Source: Rostratula benghalensis (Eukaryota; Chordata; Aves; Charadriiformes; Rostratulidae). Taken from it: DNA of 64,000 nucleotides. Both the position numbers and the translations under genes were made by a program. Location of the stretch: positions 312,922-376,921 of the forward strand of contig VXAI01000163.1 in NCBI GenBank assembly GCA_013399305.1, read 5' to 3'. Of the stretch, positions 37,233-50,600 are shown in pieces; the stretch's first letter is position 1; every line of letters begins with the position of its first letter. The notes beneath the pieces are model-generated. The model had not been told where the DNA came from and ran no database searches. It was given only the letters and a program-made list of their open reading frames with translations.

Positions 37233-40200
37233 GAGCTCTAATACAACTTTGCTGTAGGTGAGTAGATGTTTAGCTGTCAGATCAGTACTGCTGTGTCCTA
37301 ACAAACCCTGCCAGACCTAAACTAGATCTGTAACCATCTGCAGAAAGCAGTCTCCTATCCTTGGATGCCTTACTGACCACCTTAATCCCAGGACATAGAT
37401 GCAGTCCCTGTGCTGCCAAGTCATCCCTATTATAGCATATGCTGGTTAGATGCCAAGGGCAGAAATTGAAGGCTTGGAGGAAGTGTGTGAGGTTTTTCTG
37501 ACTTTGAAAATGGCAGTACAATTGTCATCCAGATGGAAGTTTCTCTCCATCTGGCTCTGAGGAGCATAGTTTTTCAAAGATGCCATTCTTTGCTATTGCT
37601 TGCAGTGCTCTGAGTAATTCATGAATACCAGGACAGTAGAGAGTCCTCTTACAAGGTCTTGGCATTATCTGTGGAAGACAGTGGGCCTCTTATACATAGG
37701 CAAAGACTTCTAGAACTTTCTACAGTCACCAACAGACTTCTCTGATTTTTCCAATAGCTCATGCACTTTTACCTACAAGAAGTTAAACGCAACATTTTAA
37801 TTCCCTTTGAATGGAAAAAGCAGAAATAAGTTACTGCAGAGTGTCACTGGGAAGCTGGATTGTACTGCATGGCAAAGATATGATAAGTATGGGTTGGGGG
37901 TTTTTTATTACAAAATCAAAAGCAGGATTTTATTTTTACTTCTAAGTGAGTAGATTATAAAAAAGGTGATACTGTTATACTGGGAGCAACTAATGCAAAC
38001 TACATTAAATATGACCCCTTTCTTTCTTTTAGTGTTGATCCATCTGCTTAGTCTTGGCTCCTGCATGTTCCTATTTCCTTTAGATGTTCCTTATTAGCCT
38101 TCAGGTCAAAAGTGCGGTTTCAGAGAGCCTTCCCTGATTAGAGGATATATAGCTGTATTGCAGAATCCATTGTTGTTCGTTAGGCATTTGTGGAAATCCC
38201 TCATGTTTCTTAGAAGTGTTCAGCAAACTGCCTGCTCTTCAGCAAAGGTTACACACCCATATTTGCTGTCCCCTATGGCTGTATATTTTAAGAACAAAGA
38301 GCAATAAGTTTATGCTCAAAGGCTGACATAAGTTTGGAGTATAAAGTGAGAATGCTATCTGTGGCAATAAAAAGGAAAATTATATGGCATAATAAAAAGA
38401 TCTAACTCTTAATCTTAAAATGCATATTAATTTTTTTAAGCAATTTACCAGTATTTGTTTTTTCCTTCTCTTACTTCTCTGAGGAAAAGTAGTATATATC
38501 CTTTTCTGCTAATCAGAGAAATGAGGATAGAGTGGTTCTGTCCACAGACAAAACCAGTGTGTTTCTGTGGTGTGCAAGCTCATTTTACTCAAACTGTAAG
38601 GCAAAATAGTTGCATAGATTTAATAATGTGACACTGAGCTCAGGGGATGTCCTGTTGAGAAATTAATGCCTTCTACTTGGCTTGGAGCAAGAAGAATGAG
38701 CTCCTGCTTGCTTGCAGAATTCAATGTAGAAATTAAAAGTCAAATGAAGACCCCAGGTTTTATTATGATTCTTAGATTCTTAATACACTTCTTTTTTTCC
38801 CCCTTTGCCAAAGTTATATATTGTAGGTTGGTTGTCCACACTACCACCGAAGAATAAGAGTGAAAAGCCAAACAAGGGAGGAGTTCATCACGTATAGGTG
38901 AAGTTCCACTGCACTCTTGCAGAGACAGTGAACATTCTGCTGTGTATACTTAAATGGTAGGACCTACCTAAGTCCAGTCCTGCATGCGCAAGGATGTTCA
39001 CATATAAGCCCATGTTAAAAACCCAGCCTTTGAGACAGATAGTCAACTCAAGTCTCTGAAGACAGGCAGGTACAAATTAAGGAGTGCAAGCAGTCATGGA
39101 TATTAAATATCTTTGACAAAGCGTTCCCATAGGGAACAGGAAACCAACAGGTAAGGTTACAGTAAGTGGATAGAAGTAACTTGTATAGTTGATCTGAAAT
39201 GTATTCTTTGAAGTGAAAAAAAAATCTATGTGCAAACTTCTCTCTGCCCTTCTTATCAACCAAATTAATAGTTTGAAAATAAAGGAGGTACTATAACTCT
39301 AATTAGTATGGTTAAGGTAACCTTCCTCTTTTCAGAAAGAAAATCCCAGGGTTCTGTTTCAGTTCATTCTGTGTCAAAACCAACCCTGGAGTTACTGGAG
39401 TGAGAGAATTCTATAAAAGACCAGGATAAATGCTTATATAACTAGCAGTTTTGGAAGGAAGGAGTAATTACCCATTACGTTGGGCAATAAAATGTAAATT
39501 TTTTCTCCATCCTCCTCTGTGATATTCTCATTATAAAAAAATGGAGTCACTTAACTATGTGTAAGTACAGCATGTGGCCTATTTCTAGAATGAAGAGACC
39601 TCAGATATACAGATTATCCTTAGGATCTTATGTGCAGATTATTCTATCTTTGAACAAACACTTTCTAAATTGCATGGAATGCCCTTGAAGGCTGAAGGGA
39701 AAGAAGGAAAGTCTCCATAAAACTGAAGAAGAGGGCAAGCTATTGCATGCTTAATTACCTTTCTGTAATATTTCTCTAGGTCAACCACAAGATCTGGGGA
39801 GAGAAGGAAAGGAATATCCCACTATATAGTTGGTTTCAGTTTTCACTTACAGGTTCCTTAAAATTTCTCACTGGAGATACAAAACCCACACAGCAAATCT
39901 GAACCTATTCATTGTAGACTTGCTTTGCAGACTCCTTACAAGTAATCCATGTCTCCTCAGGAGTCCAGAAACCACAGGTTTAAGTAGCTGAGATACTGTA
40001 ATGAACAGATCCTATGGTTACTGCTTTCAGCCAAGGTGGCATCTGCTAAATACAGCTCTGTAGATTATTTTAAGGAAGCATTTTGCATGATTAAATAAGG
40101 AATGAATCTAAATAAATGCATGAACTTGTCTTCCTTCTGACTGCATCTAACATTGATGGTTTGTTGCTTTGAGCAAATGCTGACTCTTGTCAAAGTCTGT

Positions 40201-40550
40201 AAAATGGAAAGTAATATATTAACTATGCAGCCTCTCAGCTAGGTTACCAGAATACACTATATTTATCCTTATCTCTGCATAAATACAGCTTTGTGGAATG
40301 CCTTTGTTTTCACTACCTTCCCTCTTTTTTTTTTTAATTCAAAGTTGGGTCAATGTGGCACCTTTTTCCTTACCAAGAATTCTGAGCATGTTTGAACATC
40401 AGAGGTATCCTCCTTGCTGAGAAAATGAACAGAATACAGATGCCTAATTGTCCATTATCTGACTCTTCATTGTCAAAATTTTCAGTGGTTACCAGCCTTT
40501 TCTCTTTTAATGCTCCTTGTGCCTTTCCCCTCTCCTTGTCCATTCTGTTA
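37233..40550. other. Unique noncoding DNA
   Basis: No gene recognised. The antisense frame at 37282-37521 (79 codons) adjoins the CR1 copy but could not be matched to CR1 or any other family. Confidence 0.4.
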
Positions 40551-41580
40551 TACCCTCTCAAGTTTTCAGCATGCCTGTAGCTTCCCAGCAGCTCCAGGTC
40601 TCCTTACCACCTGCTCCTTCTCTTGCTTTCACAGGTTAATTCTTTAGGCTCTGCTTGGCAATTCTCTCCATTTTACTTGAGTGACGTACACCCAACCACA
40701 GGTCACATCTTGCTTCTACTTCTTCCACCACTGAATGTCTTGGGAGAGCATTTCAGGAGCCAGAGAGACTGACTGTACTGAGTTGTTTTCAAGAGTCTTT
40801 TCAAATCTTCCTTAAGCAGAAGCCCCACTGCTCCCATCAAGTCCCTCTTTGAGACTTTAATTTCCTTTCCTAAGCTTTCTTGCTGCCATTCTTTCTCCAA
40901 ATGTCATGAGTGTTACTGACTTCAAAAAGATGGAAAGGCTCTGTCAGAAGCTTTTCTCATCAAGTTACCTTCTTTCCTCCTAATAGCTTTTATTCCTCAT
41001 CTTTTACTGTTCTATTTCCTTCCCCAGCGATATGTGCCAGGATGACTGAACCATTTCCTCCTTTGTTTGTCTGGTGGCTCCTTCTATTCATGTCCTAAAT
41101 GCATTTTAATGTTCCATGTCCTTAAGTATGTAGGAGTAAGCCATAGTAATCCTACTCTATTTCATCTTGAGTATCATTAGATGATAACCTCTAACCTTCC
41201 CCCACCTTCTACACATCCTCGTTGTTCCCTATGGGTCAGAAATGCCGCTCCTACAACCGCCTCCTCCTGACTGATGATCAAGTCATGTTTTTGTTTCACT
41301 GAATCTTCCCACTCTTCTGGGATCAAATGCTTCATCCCAACATTTCACCAAGCAAGATCTCTGACTTTGGTTCCTTTACTATAATGATTGCTGCCAACTC
41401 AGTGCTCCCTTTACTTGCTTTCCCTCGCGTTTATTTGCTGTTATGTTATCTCCCAGCCTGTGGGTATCTCCTTTTTCTCATTCAAATTCTTCCTCAAAGT
41501 GCACTTCATCAGAGCTGTTTTCACTGTCATGCCCTCACCATTCTATTATTATTTACAGGCCCTTCAATGAGAGGAGAGAA
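40550..41580. other. Pyrimidine-rich noncoding block
   Basis: About 1 kb of the plus strand is rich in C and T (ctcc, cttcc and ttcctc words) with short overlapping frames. The style resembles old LINE 5' or UTR sequence, but no diagnostic motif was found, so no assignment is made. Confidence 0.35.
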
Positions 41581-42625
41581 ATTAGAAAGCAAAAAGGGAA
41601 TGGATGGGAACGGGTAAGTTGTCACTATCTCTGCATATTCAAAAGCCTCTTTTGACATCCATTGTTCTTCAGGATAAAGTAGGACGGCATTTTTCTTGTA
41701 AAGTACCACAAACAGTACTGGTACCTAGCAAATATTGGTAATAACTGTAACTGGTCCTTTCTTCTAAGCAATCCCTAGGAATTGTCTTTGTACAGGGGTT
41801 GTATAACCAGGCTGCTGTCTCAGAGGCCTGCTGTTAGTCTCTCCATCTCCCTTGTGAGCAGTGGAGAATGACTATGTATTAGTAATGAGCTTTGAGGTGC
41901 TTGAGATTTTCATCTCACTAACAAGAAAAAGCCAAAGGAAACACATGTAAGATCCTTGTCTGAAGTGAAGACAAGTCACTTTCTTCATGCAGTTATAAAA
42001 TACTCTTTGCTTATATTGTATAAGCTGCTGAGGCATACCCAGTCAACGTGGATGAGAAACAAAGGGGTCACTTGTGTGGGACATGACTACTATTTCCTGA
42101 AGTACTCATACTGCTAATTAGAACCACAGTTACTCACTTGCTGGGATTCTGCTACCAACTTCAGCAGAAAGGGAGTTTGGTCTGCACTTCCCATTTCAAA
42201 GCTTGGCCAAGAAGGATATTAAGCCCTTTGCAAAATGTGGCTCCAGTGCTGAACACAGTAGGTTACAGAAAGTGGCTGAAGAAATAATATAATAATAATA
42301 CTTTCATAAATGTGTTTTCAGCTGTAAAAGAAATCAGATCATTCAGTGGTTTTCCTCTTTCAGCTTTCAGCATAAACTGTGGATTTGGTGAATAGCTTAT
42401 CTGAAGACAAGGTCCTTGTTTTGCATCTTAATTCCAATGAGGAAAATGTATGCCTGTATTTCAACTCAAAGTGGATTTTTAATGGCTTTCAAATAGCTTC
42501 CCACAGTAGAATGTGGTATTTAACAGCAGCAGCTCCCTGGTAGGGTGGAGAATAGTATACAACCTGTTACAGAGGAATACAGTTACAATAGGATCAAGTG
42601 AACTTTCACTAAGGAGAGAACAGTT
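41581..42625. other. Unique noncoding DNA
   Basis: No gene recognised. A short (ata)n microsatellite lies at about 42284-42300. Confidence 0.45.
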
Positions 42626-42850
42626 NNNNNNNNNNNNNNNNNNNNNNNNNNNNNNNNNNNNNNNNNNNNNNNNNNNNNNNNNNNNNNNNNNNNNNNNNNN
42701 NNNNNNNNNNNNNNNNNNNNNNNNNNNNNNNNNNNNNNNNNNNNNNNNNNNNNNNNNNNNNNNNNNNNNNNNNNNNNNNNNNNNNNNNNNNNNNNNNNNN
42801 NNNNNNNNNNNNNNNNNNNNNNNNNNNNNNNNNNNNNNNNNNNNNNNNNN
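42626..42850. other. Assembly gap (225 N)
   Basis: A run of 225 N, followed at once by T8 (42851-42858). The length is not a round placeholder value, so it may be an estimated gap size. An open frame spanning it is an artefact of reading N codons as open. Confidence 0.99.
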
Positions 42851-42858
42851 TTTTTTTT

Positions 42859-45169
42859 CCTGAGGTCTACTACCAGCTATTCACACATTTTATCTTATAA
42901 AGAAAGCCTGTTTTTCCACAGACTGAATTCTCTTTTCCCACAGATTTAAAACAGAGCAGTGCCAGAAACATTAGAAAGCTTCTTTCTGTGAAACTGCACT
43001 TTTTTAACAAAACAGACTTCTGAACAGATTAGGAGTACATTTACTGGGGATATAAAAGCAGAGAATACCTATTCTTAAAATGTCTTCACCACATCACTGT
43101 TGTGGTCACTTGTACCAGTGGCAAACACTCAGTTTTAGCAGCACTTCTTTACCCACTCAGTGCAAATCTAAGCAGCCACACAAGCTCTGGGGAAACTCTT
43201 AGGATTTGGCTTATCGATGCTATCTGCAGTTCATGTTGGCAGAGTTGCCAGCAGAGGTTTTATATCTGAAGGTTATCACTGCTAGCTTTGATCACATGTG
43301 CAATATCTCATTCTAAAGTGAGGGACAAATGCTAATTTGTATATAACTTCTAATGGTAAAAACTACTTCACTCCCAAAGGAGAAAATAATTTTCTGCAAT
43401 GATTTTTTGTATTTTGTAAAGCAAATGATGCACTGTTACTGAGGTCTGTGAGTGAGTTTTCTCCTCTGTTGCACACAAAACCTCTTGAGACATTGAAAGC
43501 GTGCTTTTGCCAGTAGGTATTAACATGCTTTGCTTCCCACTCTTCGACAACTGTTTCCATTAGATGCTAATACTTTAGGCAAGAGGGAGTAAGTGAGAGA
43601 TACACTGAGGGAGAGCAAATTCCTCTTGAATAACACAGCTTGTTTACAAACCTTCCACAGCCTGAACTAAGCCAACAGGAGGTCTCTAAATTAGCTATTG
43701 GAAAAGCATTTCAGGATGGTTTGTGTGATGGAATGGAATTGATAATAAAAGTTGCTTGTCTGTACCCTGTGAGCTGATTAGCTCAGGAAGAGTACACACA
43801 GTGTTACAATTAGCATTCAAAGCCTATTCATCTGTACACTGGCACAGACAAGAGTCTCTGTGGGAGGCTTAACTGGGAGAATTATTCCTTCTTCTATGCT
43901 CTTTATAGTTATTTGGGCTTAAAAGGATCTGAAGCCGTTAAAAGAGACTTGGTCTTCAGGAAATCATTGAAGACACTAGAAGCTGAAGTGCTTGGCAATT
44001 GGCAAGACTGAGAGCAACTGCTGTATTGCTCTCTATCAAACCTGGCATTTTGCACTGCAAAAAAATTGTTTGTCAGTAACACATCTAAAATAATGTCACT
44101 AGTCAGGATTCAATGAAATATGTTCTATGTGAGAATTCTTCCTGCAACATTGCAGTTGGTAATACAGATGTAAAAAACCCCAAGAAAATGAACAAATTAG
44201 TGATCCTATAGTAATGTGCCCATGTTTACATATATAGTTACAGGAATTTTAGCCTGCATCTAAACAAGAAATTAACATTTAAATGAATGAGGCTGAAATA
44301 CTATGAAGCACCACAACTATGTGATTTCCTGATGTGGGCTGTTGCATTAACAGTGTCCTTGCATGCAGTTTTATCCATACAAGGCCAAAGGCTGAGCTTC
44401 CTTCTGACCATACTGTAACTGTCAGTACTAGGGAAGCTTTACAGAAACCCAAAGGATACTTACACTCTTCCCCCAACCGCATGATACATTGGGATTCCCA
44501 GAGTTCCCTATGCCTGAGTAACGCACACAAAATAAGCTACCTTCAGACATAACCTGCAGGCAAGCTTGGGGGACTGCCAGTCCCCCATGCAATGTTGCAC
44601 CTTGATTTGTGCATTCTAGGACAGCATCTCCATGTGAGAATAGCTATGAGCCATGACAGTACTTGACAAGCTTCCCCTCTACAAAAGGAAAGACAAAAGC
44701 CTTAAATGCTCTGGGGTGAAGTTGACCTGAAAACTTTCATGAACTCCCCAAGTTAATTTGGATTTTGTTTGTCTTTGATTTCAAAAAGGTCTTGCTTCAT
44801 GTCTGTTTTGTTACCACTGTGGTTCTTTGCTCTCCAGCTGTTACTGTTGCATTGCAGGATTCTGAGTGTTGTAAATACCTGTCCCAAGGGTTGAGAAATC
44901 CACCCAGGCCATGTCTGACACCAGACGGATGTGGGAGCTACAAAGGTTGCTTGGTCAGCCAGCTTGCCTTTCTGCTCTTCACAAAATTGCACCCTGCCTG
45001 CATTTATTCCCACTAATTCCTCACTAAATACATCTTTGAGTATTACCAAGGTGATACCTTCTTTGGTAGTTAGTCTCTTTCAGGCTCCAACTGGTTTTAG
45101 CATGCAGAAGTATACTCTGAGCTTCGTATCAACTCTTTCTTATTAACTCATTTCCATGTCTCAGCATCT
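42859..45169. other. Unique noncoding DNA
   Basis: No gene recognised. Overlapping frames around 44279-45146 have no known domain. Confidence 0.4.
44567..44587 (+). repeat. GC-rich perfect hairpin, 9-bp stem, 3-nt loop
   Basis: The arms tgggggact (44567-44575) and agtccccca (44579-44587) pair perfectly around the loop gcc. No downstream T run makes it look like a pol III or bacterial-type terminator. No function is assigned. Confidence 0.85.
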
Positions 45170-45500
45170 GCTGAGATTGAGTAATTCCCTTCCTTCATTT
45201 ATATTTATATTTTGAAGGTATTTATAGATTGAAGCTATGGCCCCCTGAGTTTTATTTTCTCTAGGTTATGGTTATATTTATGGACCTTTAATAATCATCC
45301 CTTGTAATTTGTGCTTATCTTCCAATACTTACATGCTGTTTCTTAGCAATTTCATTGCTGCCTTTTCCCCCTATTATTTTGCTTTGCATTATCCCACAAG
45401 TGGTGATACTAGGACTCATTTTACTGTAGTCTTGTCAGCTGAACATGATGCAGCCCCAGTAGATGGAATAATATATCTATATAATGCATAATCTATTAAC
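45170..45500 (-). mobile_element. Ancient CR1-like LINE relic, antisense
   Basis: Plus-strand words follow the reversed CR1/L3 layout: tatttatagattgaagctat, then ggccccctgag, then ttttctctaggttatg, then acctttaataatcat, then a stretch resembling the family's ctggacacaatactccag/gcctcaccag block around 45400-45470. Heavily mutated and without a usable frame. The call is based on collinear order only. Confidence 0.45.
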
Positions 45501-46835
45501 ACTCTAGCCCTGGAAAACATTCTTAAGCAGTGGCTATTTTCTTACCTTTTAGAAGTTTGCTTCTATTTGGGATGGGGACTATCTCTAGCTGTCTGTGCCC
45601 AGCTCAGCATGGTGGATTTCCAGTTGCCCCTGGATTCCGTTAGTGATTCTGTAATGTGAGACAATTAGAAATAATGGCAGCAATGACTGAAAAGTGAAGA
45701 ATGAAGTGTAAATCCAGAATTTTACTAGCTCTGCTTTTGTAAGGAACTTAATTTTCACACTAAACGTTCCCAAACTGCTGTAAGTGTATGAGAGTTGGAA
45801 TCGAAGGTGATAATGATATGTACTGGTGCAGATTTCACTGAACCATATGCAAGATCAGTAATCTAGGCTCATAAATTCAGTTCAGTAGCTGTGAAAATGC
45901 TGTGAATTATTTAGTTTACTTGTCCAGAGAAAACCCAGAATTATTAAACTTTTGCCAGCTACTGCATGTCTGCATGTACAATTTTTTTTCACAACAAATT
46001 TTTCCTTGTGTGCAATTGGCATATTTTTAAACACACATGGTCACTCATCTCTCTGCCCTCCAATTAAACTTGAGTCTTTCTTTTTATAAGTTTTCCTCCT
46101 GTTTCCTCAAATAACTCTACTCAAACTTTGCCTCCAGGTTTCAGACAAGCCTTGATCATATCTTAATGCTTATTCTGACCTTAAAATATCTTGACTTTAG
46201 AGTTTGTGTGGCAATGCAAGTTACATTTAAGAAATAATGTAACTCTTAGTTAACTGATTTCTTTTTTTAACTTCTCAGAACAAGTGAAAACTTAACTTGT
46301 TCTGAAATGACTGGGACTTTCATTTTTGTCTGCCTGGGCTTTCCTCTGGTGAGAAGGTATTTTCTTAAGTCGTATCAAAAGGGAGACACTGCTGGAATTT
46401 CAAGTTCCGGGGAAGATCCAGCTCTTTTTCTTGTTGTCACCACTCATGAGAAGCAGTTGCAATTCACAGGACACCTTCCTCTTGCATGTTGAGGTTCTTC
46501 AATCTGTCTGCTGGGCCCCGTGGTTGAAGCACAGACTGCTTTCCACATCTTCCTTGAGGGAGAGATCCCTAGGAATTCAGATTACCCACTCTCCCTGATC
46601 AGCAGCCTCTGTCACTTTTACCTCAAACTTTTTTAGTAACTCTAATAAATCTAGGATTTTTTCTGCAGATAATAGGAACTTTGGAGTTAGGCTTTCTCTA
46701 GCAAAGAATGTCATTCTCTCTTATCACCTGCTGACTTCTGACACTTGTAAAAAGAGCTGAGATTTACATGGACGCTTACAGAATCTAGGGGCCAAGTGTC
46801 ATATTAGAAGTATATTGATTTCTTAAATGCACTTA
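45501..46835. other. Unique noncoding DNA
   Basis: No gene or repeat family recognised apart from the hairpin listed separately. Confidence 0.45.
46275..46305 (+). repeat. Perfect hairpin, 11-bp stem, 9-nt loop
   Basis: The arms tcagaacaagt (46275-46285) and acttgttctga (46295-46305) are exact complements around gaaaactta. Its half-site (agaaca/tgttct) equals the core hexamer recognised by steroid-receptor response elements, but the spacing is 15 bp or more rather than the usual 3, so that reading is weak. Confidence 0.85.
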
Positions 46836-47455
46836 TCATAGAACTGTTGGAGTTGGAAGGGACTTAAAGATCATCCAGTTCCAAACCCCCTGCCATGAGC
46901 AGGGACACCTCCCACTAGAGCAGGTTGCTCAAAGTCCCATCCAGCCTGGCCTTGAACACTTCCAGGGATGGGGCATCCACGACTTCCCCGGCCAACCTGT
47001 TCCAGTGCCTCACCGCCTTCCCAGTAAAAACATTTTCTGGTATCTAATCTAAATCTTCCCTCTTCTAATTTAAAGCCATTACCCCCTTACTACGCTTCCT
47101 GACAAAGAGTCCCTCTCCAGCTCTCCTGTAGGCTCCCTTCAAATATTGAAACGCTGCTTTAAGGTCTCTCTGGGGCATTCTCTTCTCCAGGCTGAATAAC
47201 CCCAGCTCCCTCAGCCATTCTTCATAGCAGAGGTGCTCCAGCCCTCTGCTCATCTTCATGGCCCTCTGCTGGACCTGTTCCAACAGTTCCATGTCCTTTC
47301 TGTGTTGAGGACTTCAGAGCTGGACACAGTACTCCAGGTGGTGTCTCACAAGAGCAGAGTAGAGGGTAGAATGACCTCCTGCAACCTGCTGGCCATGCTT
47401 CTTTTGATTCAGCCCAGGATGCGGTTGGCTTTCTGGGCTGCCAGTGCACACTGAA
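46836..47455 (-). mobile_element. CR1 LINE 3' end, well preserved, antisense
   Basis: Begins at the reversed 3' terminus (atcatagaac), passes the UTR words (ggagttggaagggacttaaag; agcctggccttgaacacttc) and enters the C-terminal part of ORF2. The minus strand 47065-47292 reads EEWLRELGLFSLEKR, close to the family's EERLRELGLFSLEKR. The 5' truncation is near 47455, within the block reading ggctttctgggctgcc. Divergence is low, comparable to the copy at 12 kb. It retains the short C-terminal ORF but no catalytic domain. Confidence 0.95.
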
Positions 47456-50400
47456 AGCCAACTGCATTTTTCAAAGTATAATTAACCTAGCCCATAGGTA
47501 GCAAAGGTAATACATGCTTGCTGAAAGGTTTGCTTGTGTGTTTGGGGTTTTTTTTAACTCAAAAGACTTAACCTTTTAGATGAGTCAAAAAAAATATTAT
47601 ATTAAGTATCAACAAATCTCATGGACTTATCTGGGATATTGCAGAAAACAGAGTGAAGGCACTTGCCTCAGCAGAGAGGAAGATGGCAATGGTGATATCA
47701 GAGTGTTCCTGAGCCTGCACATCCCATGCTTTTTTAACTTTTTATGCTGCCTTGTGTCTTTGAGTGAGGGTGTAAGTTAGAAAGCCATAAAAATCCAACA
47801 GGGGAAAAAAAAGTGCTTGGAAGTGATTTCAGTGACTAGTATGCCTGTACGATTAACTTGCACTTTATAGGGGAACATTTCTCTGAAAGGCTCTTTGCTT
47901 CATCAAATGGAATATTTTATACAAGGGTAAGTAGTTCTCAAGCATCATAATCTAAGGCTCTGTTTTAAAAGTATAGCCTCTTACATGTGCAAAACCATAA
48001 AGACTATCGAGCACAATTTGTGAATACATCATTGCTGGAAAACCCGGGGTGGGTATTTGCTGAATTTTGATGATGTTAATAGGAACAGTAAGCTAATGAT
48101 ATAAAATAAGACCATCTATAGATGAGCAGATGGGAGTTATTGGCCTAGTAGGCCGTTTGTATAATGACATGCTTATTCAAGGTTGAAAATATATTTCAAA
48201 ACTTCAGAAAAAAAGCCTTGGAATAAAAGCCTCCAATCTGCCATTGCTTTGTTCATCTCCAGAAATCTATGATGTTGCTATAAGAATAAAGTTGGGAGAT
48301 GCTGTGTGAGCTGCTCTGCAATACCATAATACCTCTGTTTACTTCTGAAGGCAAAAAAACAAAGCCCCTTTGCCCCCACATTAGTTTTTTGAAAAGTGGT
48401 AGCCTAAATGTAGAACAAATGAAGCATGCTATTGCTAAGGGAATTCCAAAGGGTCATCACACTAGTGACTGTAAAAGCTGCAAGTGGCAGACTGAAAAAC
48501 ACACAAATCTCCTTGTTTTATCCTGTACAATTTTGACAGGCCCTCTCTTGGGGTGGTTGCTCCTAAGATGCATTAATTCTAGCACTTAAGCTCCCATGTT
48601 GAATGAAATAGGGGCATGAACTGACCTTTCCAGAAGGAAAAGGTTAATGTTGAAAAACACTGATTTCAGGAATCCATCTTCTCAAGGTAACCATAGAGTT
48701 TATGGTTTGCTTAACTATACAGTGCTGCTGTTCTTTTGAAAAATATCTTTCTTTCTAAAGTGATCTATGTAGCTGAACCAGTATTCCCACTCATAAAGTG
48801 TTTCAATTTTAATTGCCTGCTATCTATCCCATAGGTTTTTGTCACCTGACAGCATGGAGCAGATGTTGAGATGCATCTGCGTCTCAGATGCTGCTGAAGT
48901 GGCAGCCAGAGAGATGTCCTTGTGAAATCTTTCTGGTAGTTCTTGCCTACGGTTATTCTGGGAGGGGCCAGACAACACTGCCACCCATCAGGAGATGACT
49001 ATCATAAATGGGATAACATGATATCCTTATCCACTTTGCATCAGTTGTTTCAGTTACTCCAATTACATAACAGCAATATTAATCGGAGAACTGTGTCACA
49101 TAAAGAAATTTAATTGAGGGTTGAGTAGTAACTCGGAACAATGGAGAGCTAGAAATGAGTGTTAAGAACAATTCTGTACAGGGATCTTTACAGGGAATGT
49201 ATTGAGTAGAAAAGTTTCACTGGAGAAACAGCAGAAACCCCATCGTTTCAGTTACCTGAAGTGACTAGACAGGGCTCTTGAGCAATGTTGTAGGAAGTTA
49301 TTTTCCGTTGACCATTCAGAAGCATTACTTTATCTAACAGCTGATGTTTCTGCTTGATGTCTCCTGAATATGTCTTTTCCAGTAAGCTTGACAGGCACAT
49401 CTGATGAAAGTGGACTTTTTGACACCTGAAAGAGGCCCCTGGGCCTTAAAGTTACTAAGTGACAAAGAAATACTTCATGTCTGCCAAAAGACTCAGAAGT
49501 GCCCCTCATGGCTGCTCTGTGGTTCTCTTTGAAGCAAGACCTGTATTTGCAGGTCTTCCTGCTCCTCCTTTCCAAATGAGCATATAATGTACATATGTGG
49601 TGTGGGTGAAGTATAGACCACTACATCTGTTCCAAAAGTTCAACTGAAATACCAATACGAGAGTATTTCATTAAGTGCTTAATTCATTCATTCCATTCAT
49701 TGCTTTGCCTTGTCTTGCTTTAAATGGTTGGGGGTAATGGTGCTTCCAACCATTTCCATCAGAAGATTATTTTGCAGTTTAATGTAGCACCAGGACATCT
49801 CTTTTTTATACCATCTGATATATTTTTTTTCTTTGCTCAGCATCATCCCATTAATTGTACTAGAAAAAAATCTTTTGCAGCTTTGTGTTTTTAAAAACTC
49901 TGAATATTTTTAGACTGTTCTCATAGTCTCCAAGTAGCCATTACTGGGAAATATTTTGTTCTTCCTTCTTGCAAACTGCGTGCTGCAATTGTAAGCCTGT
50001 GATTACCATGAAGATAATAAAAAGTCATTTAAATTAGAACTGCTTGGAATTTATAGCTATGGAACAACAAACCAATAGGAATTCTAGGCCAAATTCAGTA
50101 AAGCTTTTAGGCTGTTAGTTTTCAATGAGATAGTGCTGGCATTGTTGTGAAGCTCTGACTCTACAAAAGCCTACATTGGGAGATGGAATCCCAAATGCTT
50201 TGCAGGAAACAAGCCTTTGCATTTCCATACGTTGAAGGTCTTTTCATTTTCTGGAAGTATGTCAGAGCAGGAAGCCCTGGCTGCAGCATACATGGGGACA
50301 CCTGTTTGCTGCCTTCACCCAGGGTTGTGGGGGGATCACAGCTACTTGTGAGGCCATCATGGGGTGTGGGCTGGTGCGGTACATATTGCCTTAGCTGCAG

Positions 50401-50600
50401 GTCAATGACCTTATAGAAAGCTTCAAAAAGCTTTGGTGACTGACTGAGGAGGCAGAAGGCAGAAAGGTGCCCTTATCTGTCTGGGCCCACAGCAGCCCAG
50501 GAAAGGAGGATGGGCACAGAAGATGGCTTTCAACAAAAAGAAACTCTGTTTAGCCCAACCTGTTACTTCTTACATGTGTATTGTAGCACAGTGGTGGTAG
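47456..50600. other. Unique noncoding DNA
   Basis: No gene recognised. The frame at 48299-48589 (96 codons) has no known domain. The stretch 50270-50520 is locally GC-richer, ahead of the integrase relic. Confidence 0.4.

Noticed and set aside
37282..37521. Upstream ORF2 of the long CR1
   Set aside because: The antisense frame lacks endonuclease motifs and is separated by a T-rich tract, so the CR1 boundary was set before it.
40550..41580. Pyrimidine-rich block as an old LINE 5' region
   Set aside because: General style is suggestive but no diagnostic motif or collinear word order could be found.
42513..42863. 116-codon open frame on the plus strand
   Set aside because: It is mostly the assembly gap read as unknown residues; only about 40 real codons remain, and they show nothing coding-like.
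47222..47467. Frames on both strands at 47222-47467
   Set aside because: Out-of-frame readings of the CR1 copy; the real coding frame of the element is the minus-strand one at 47065-47292.
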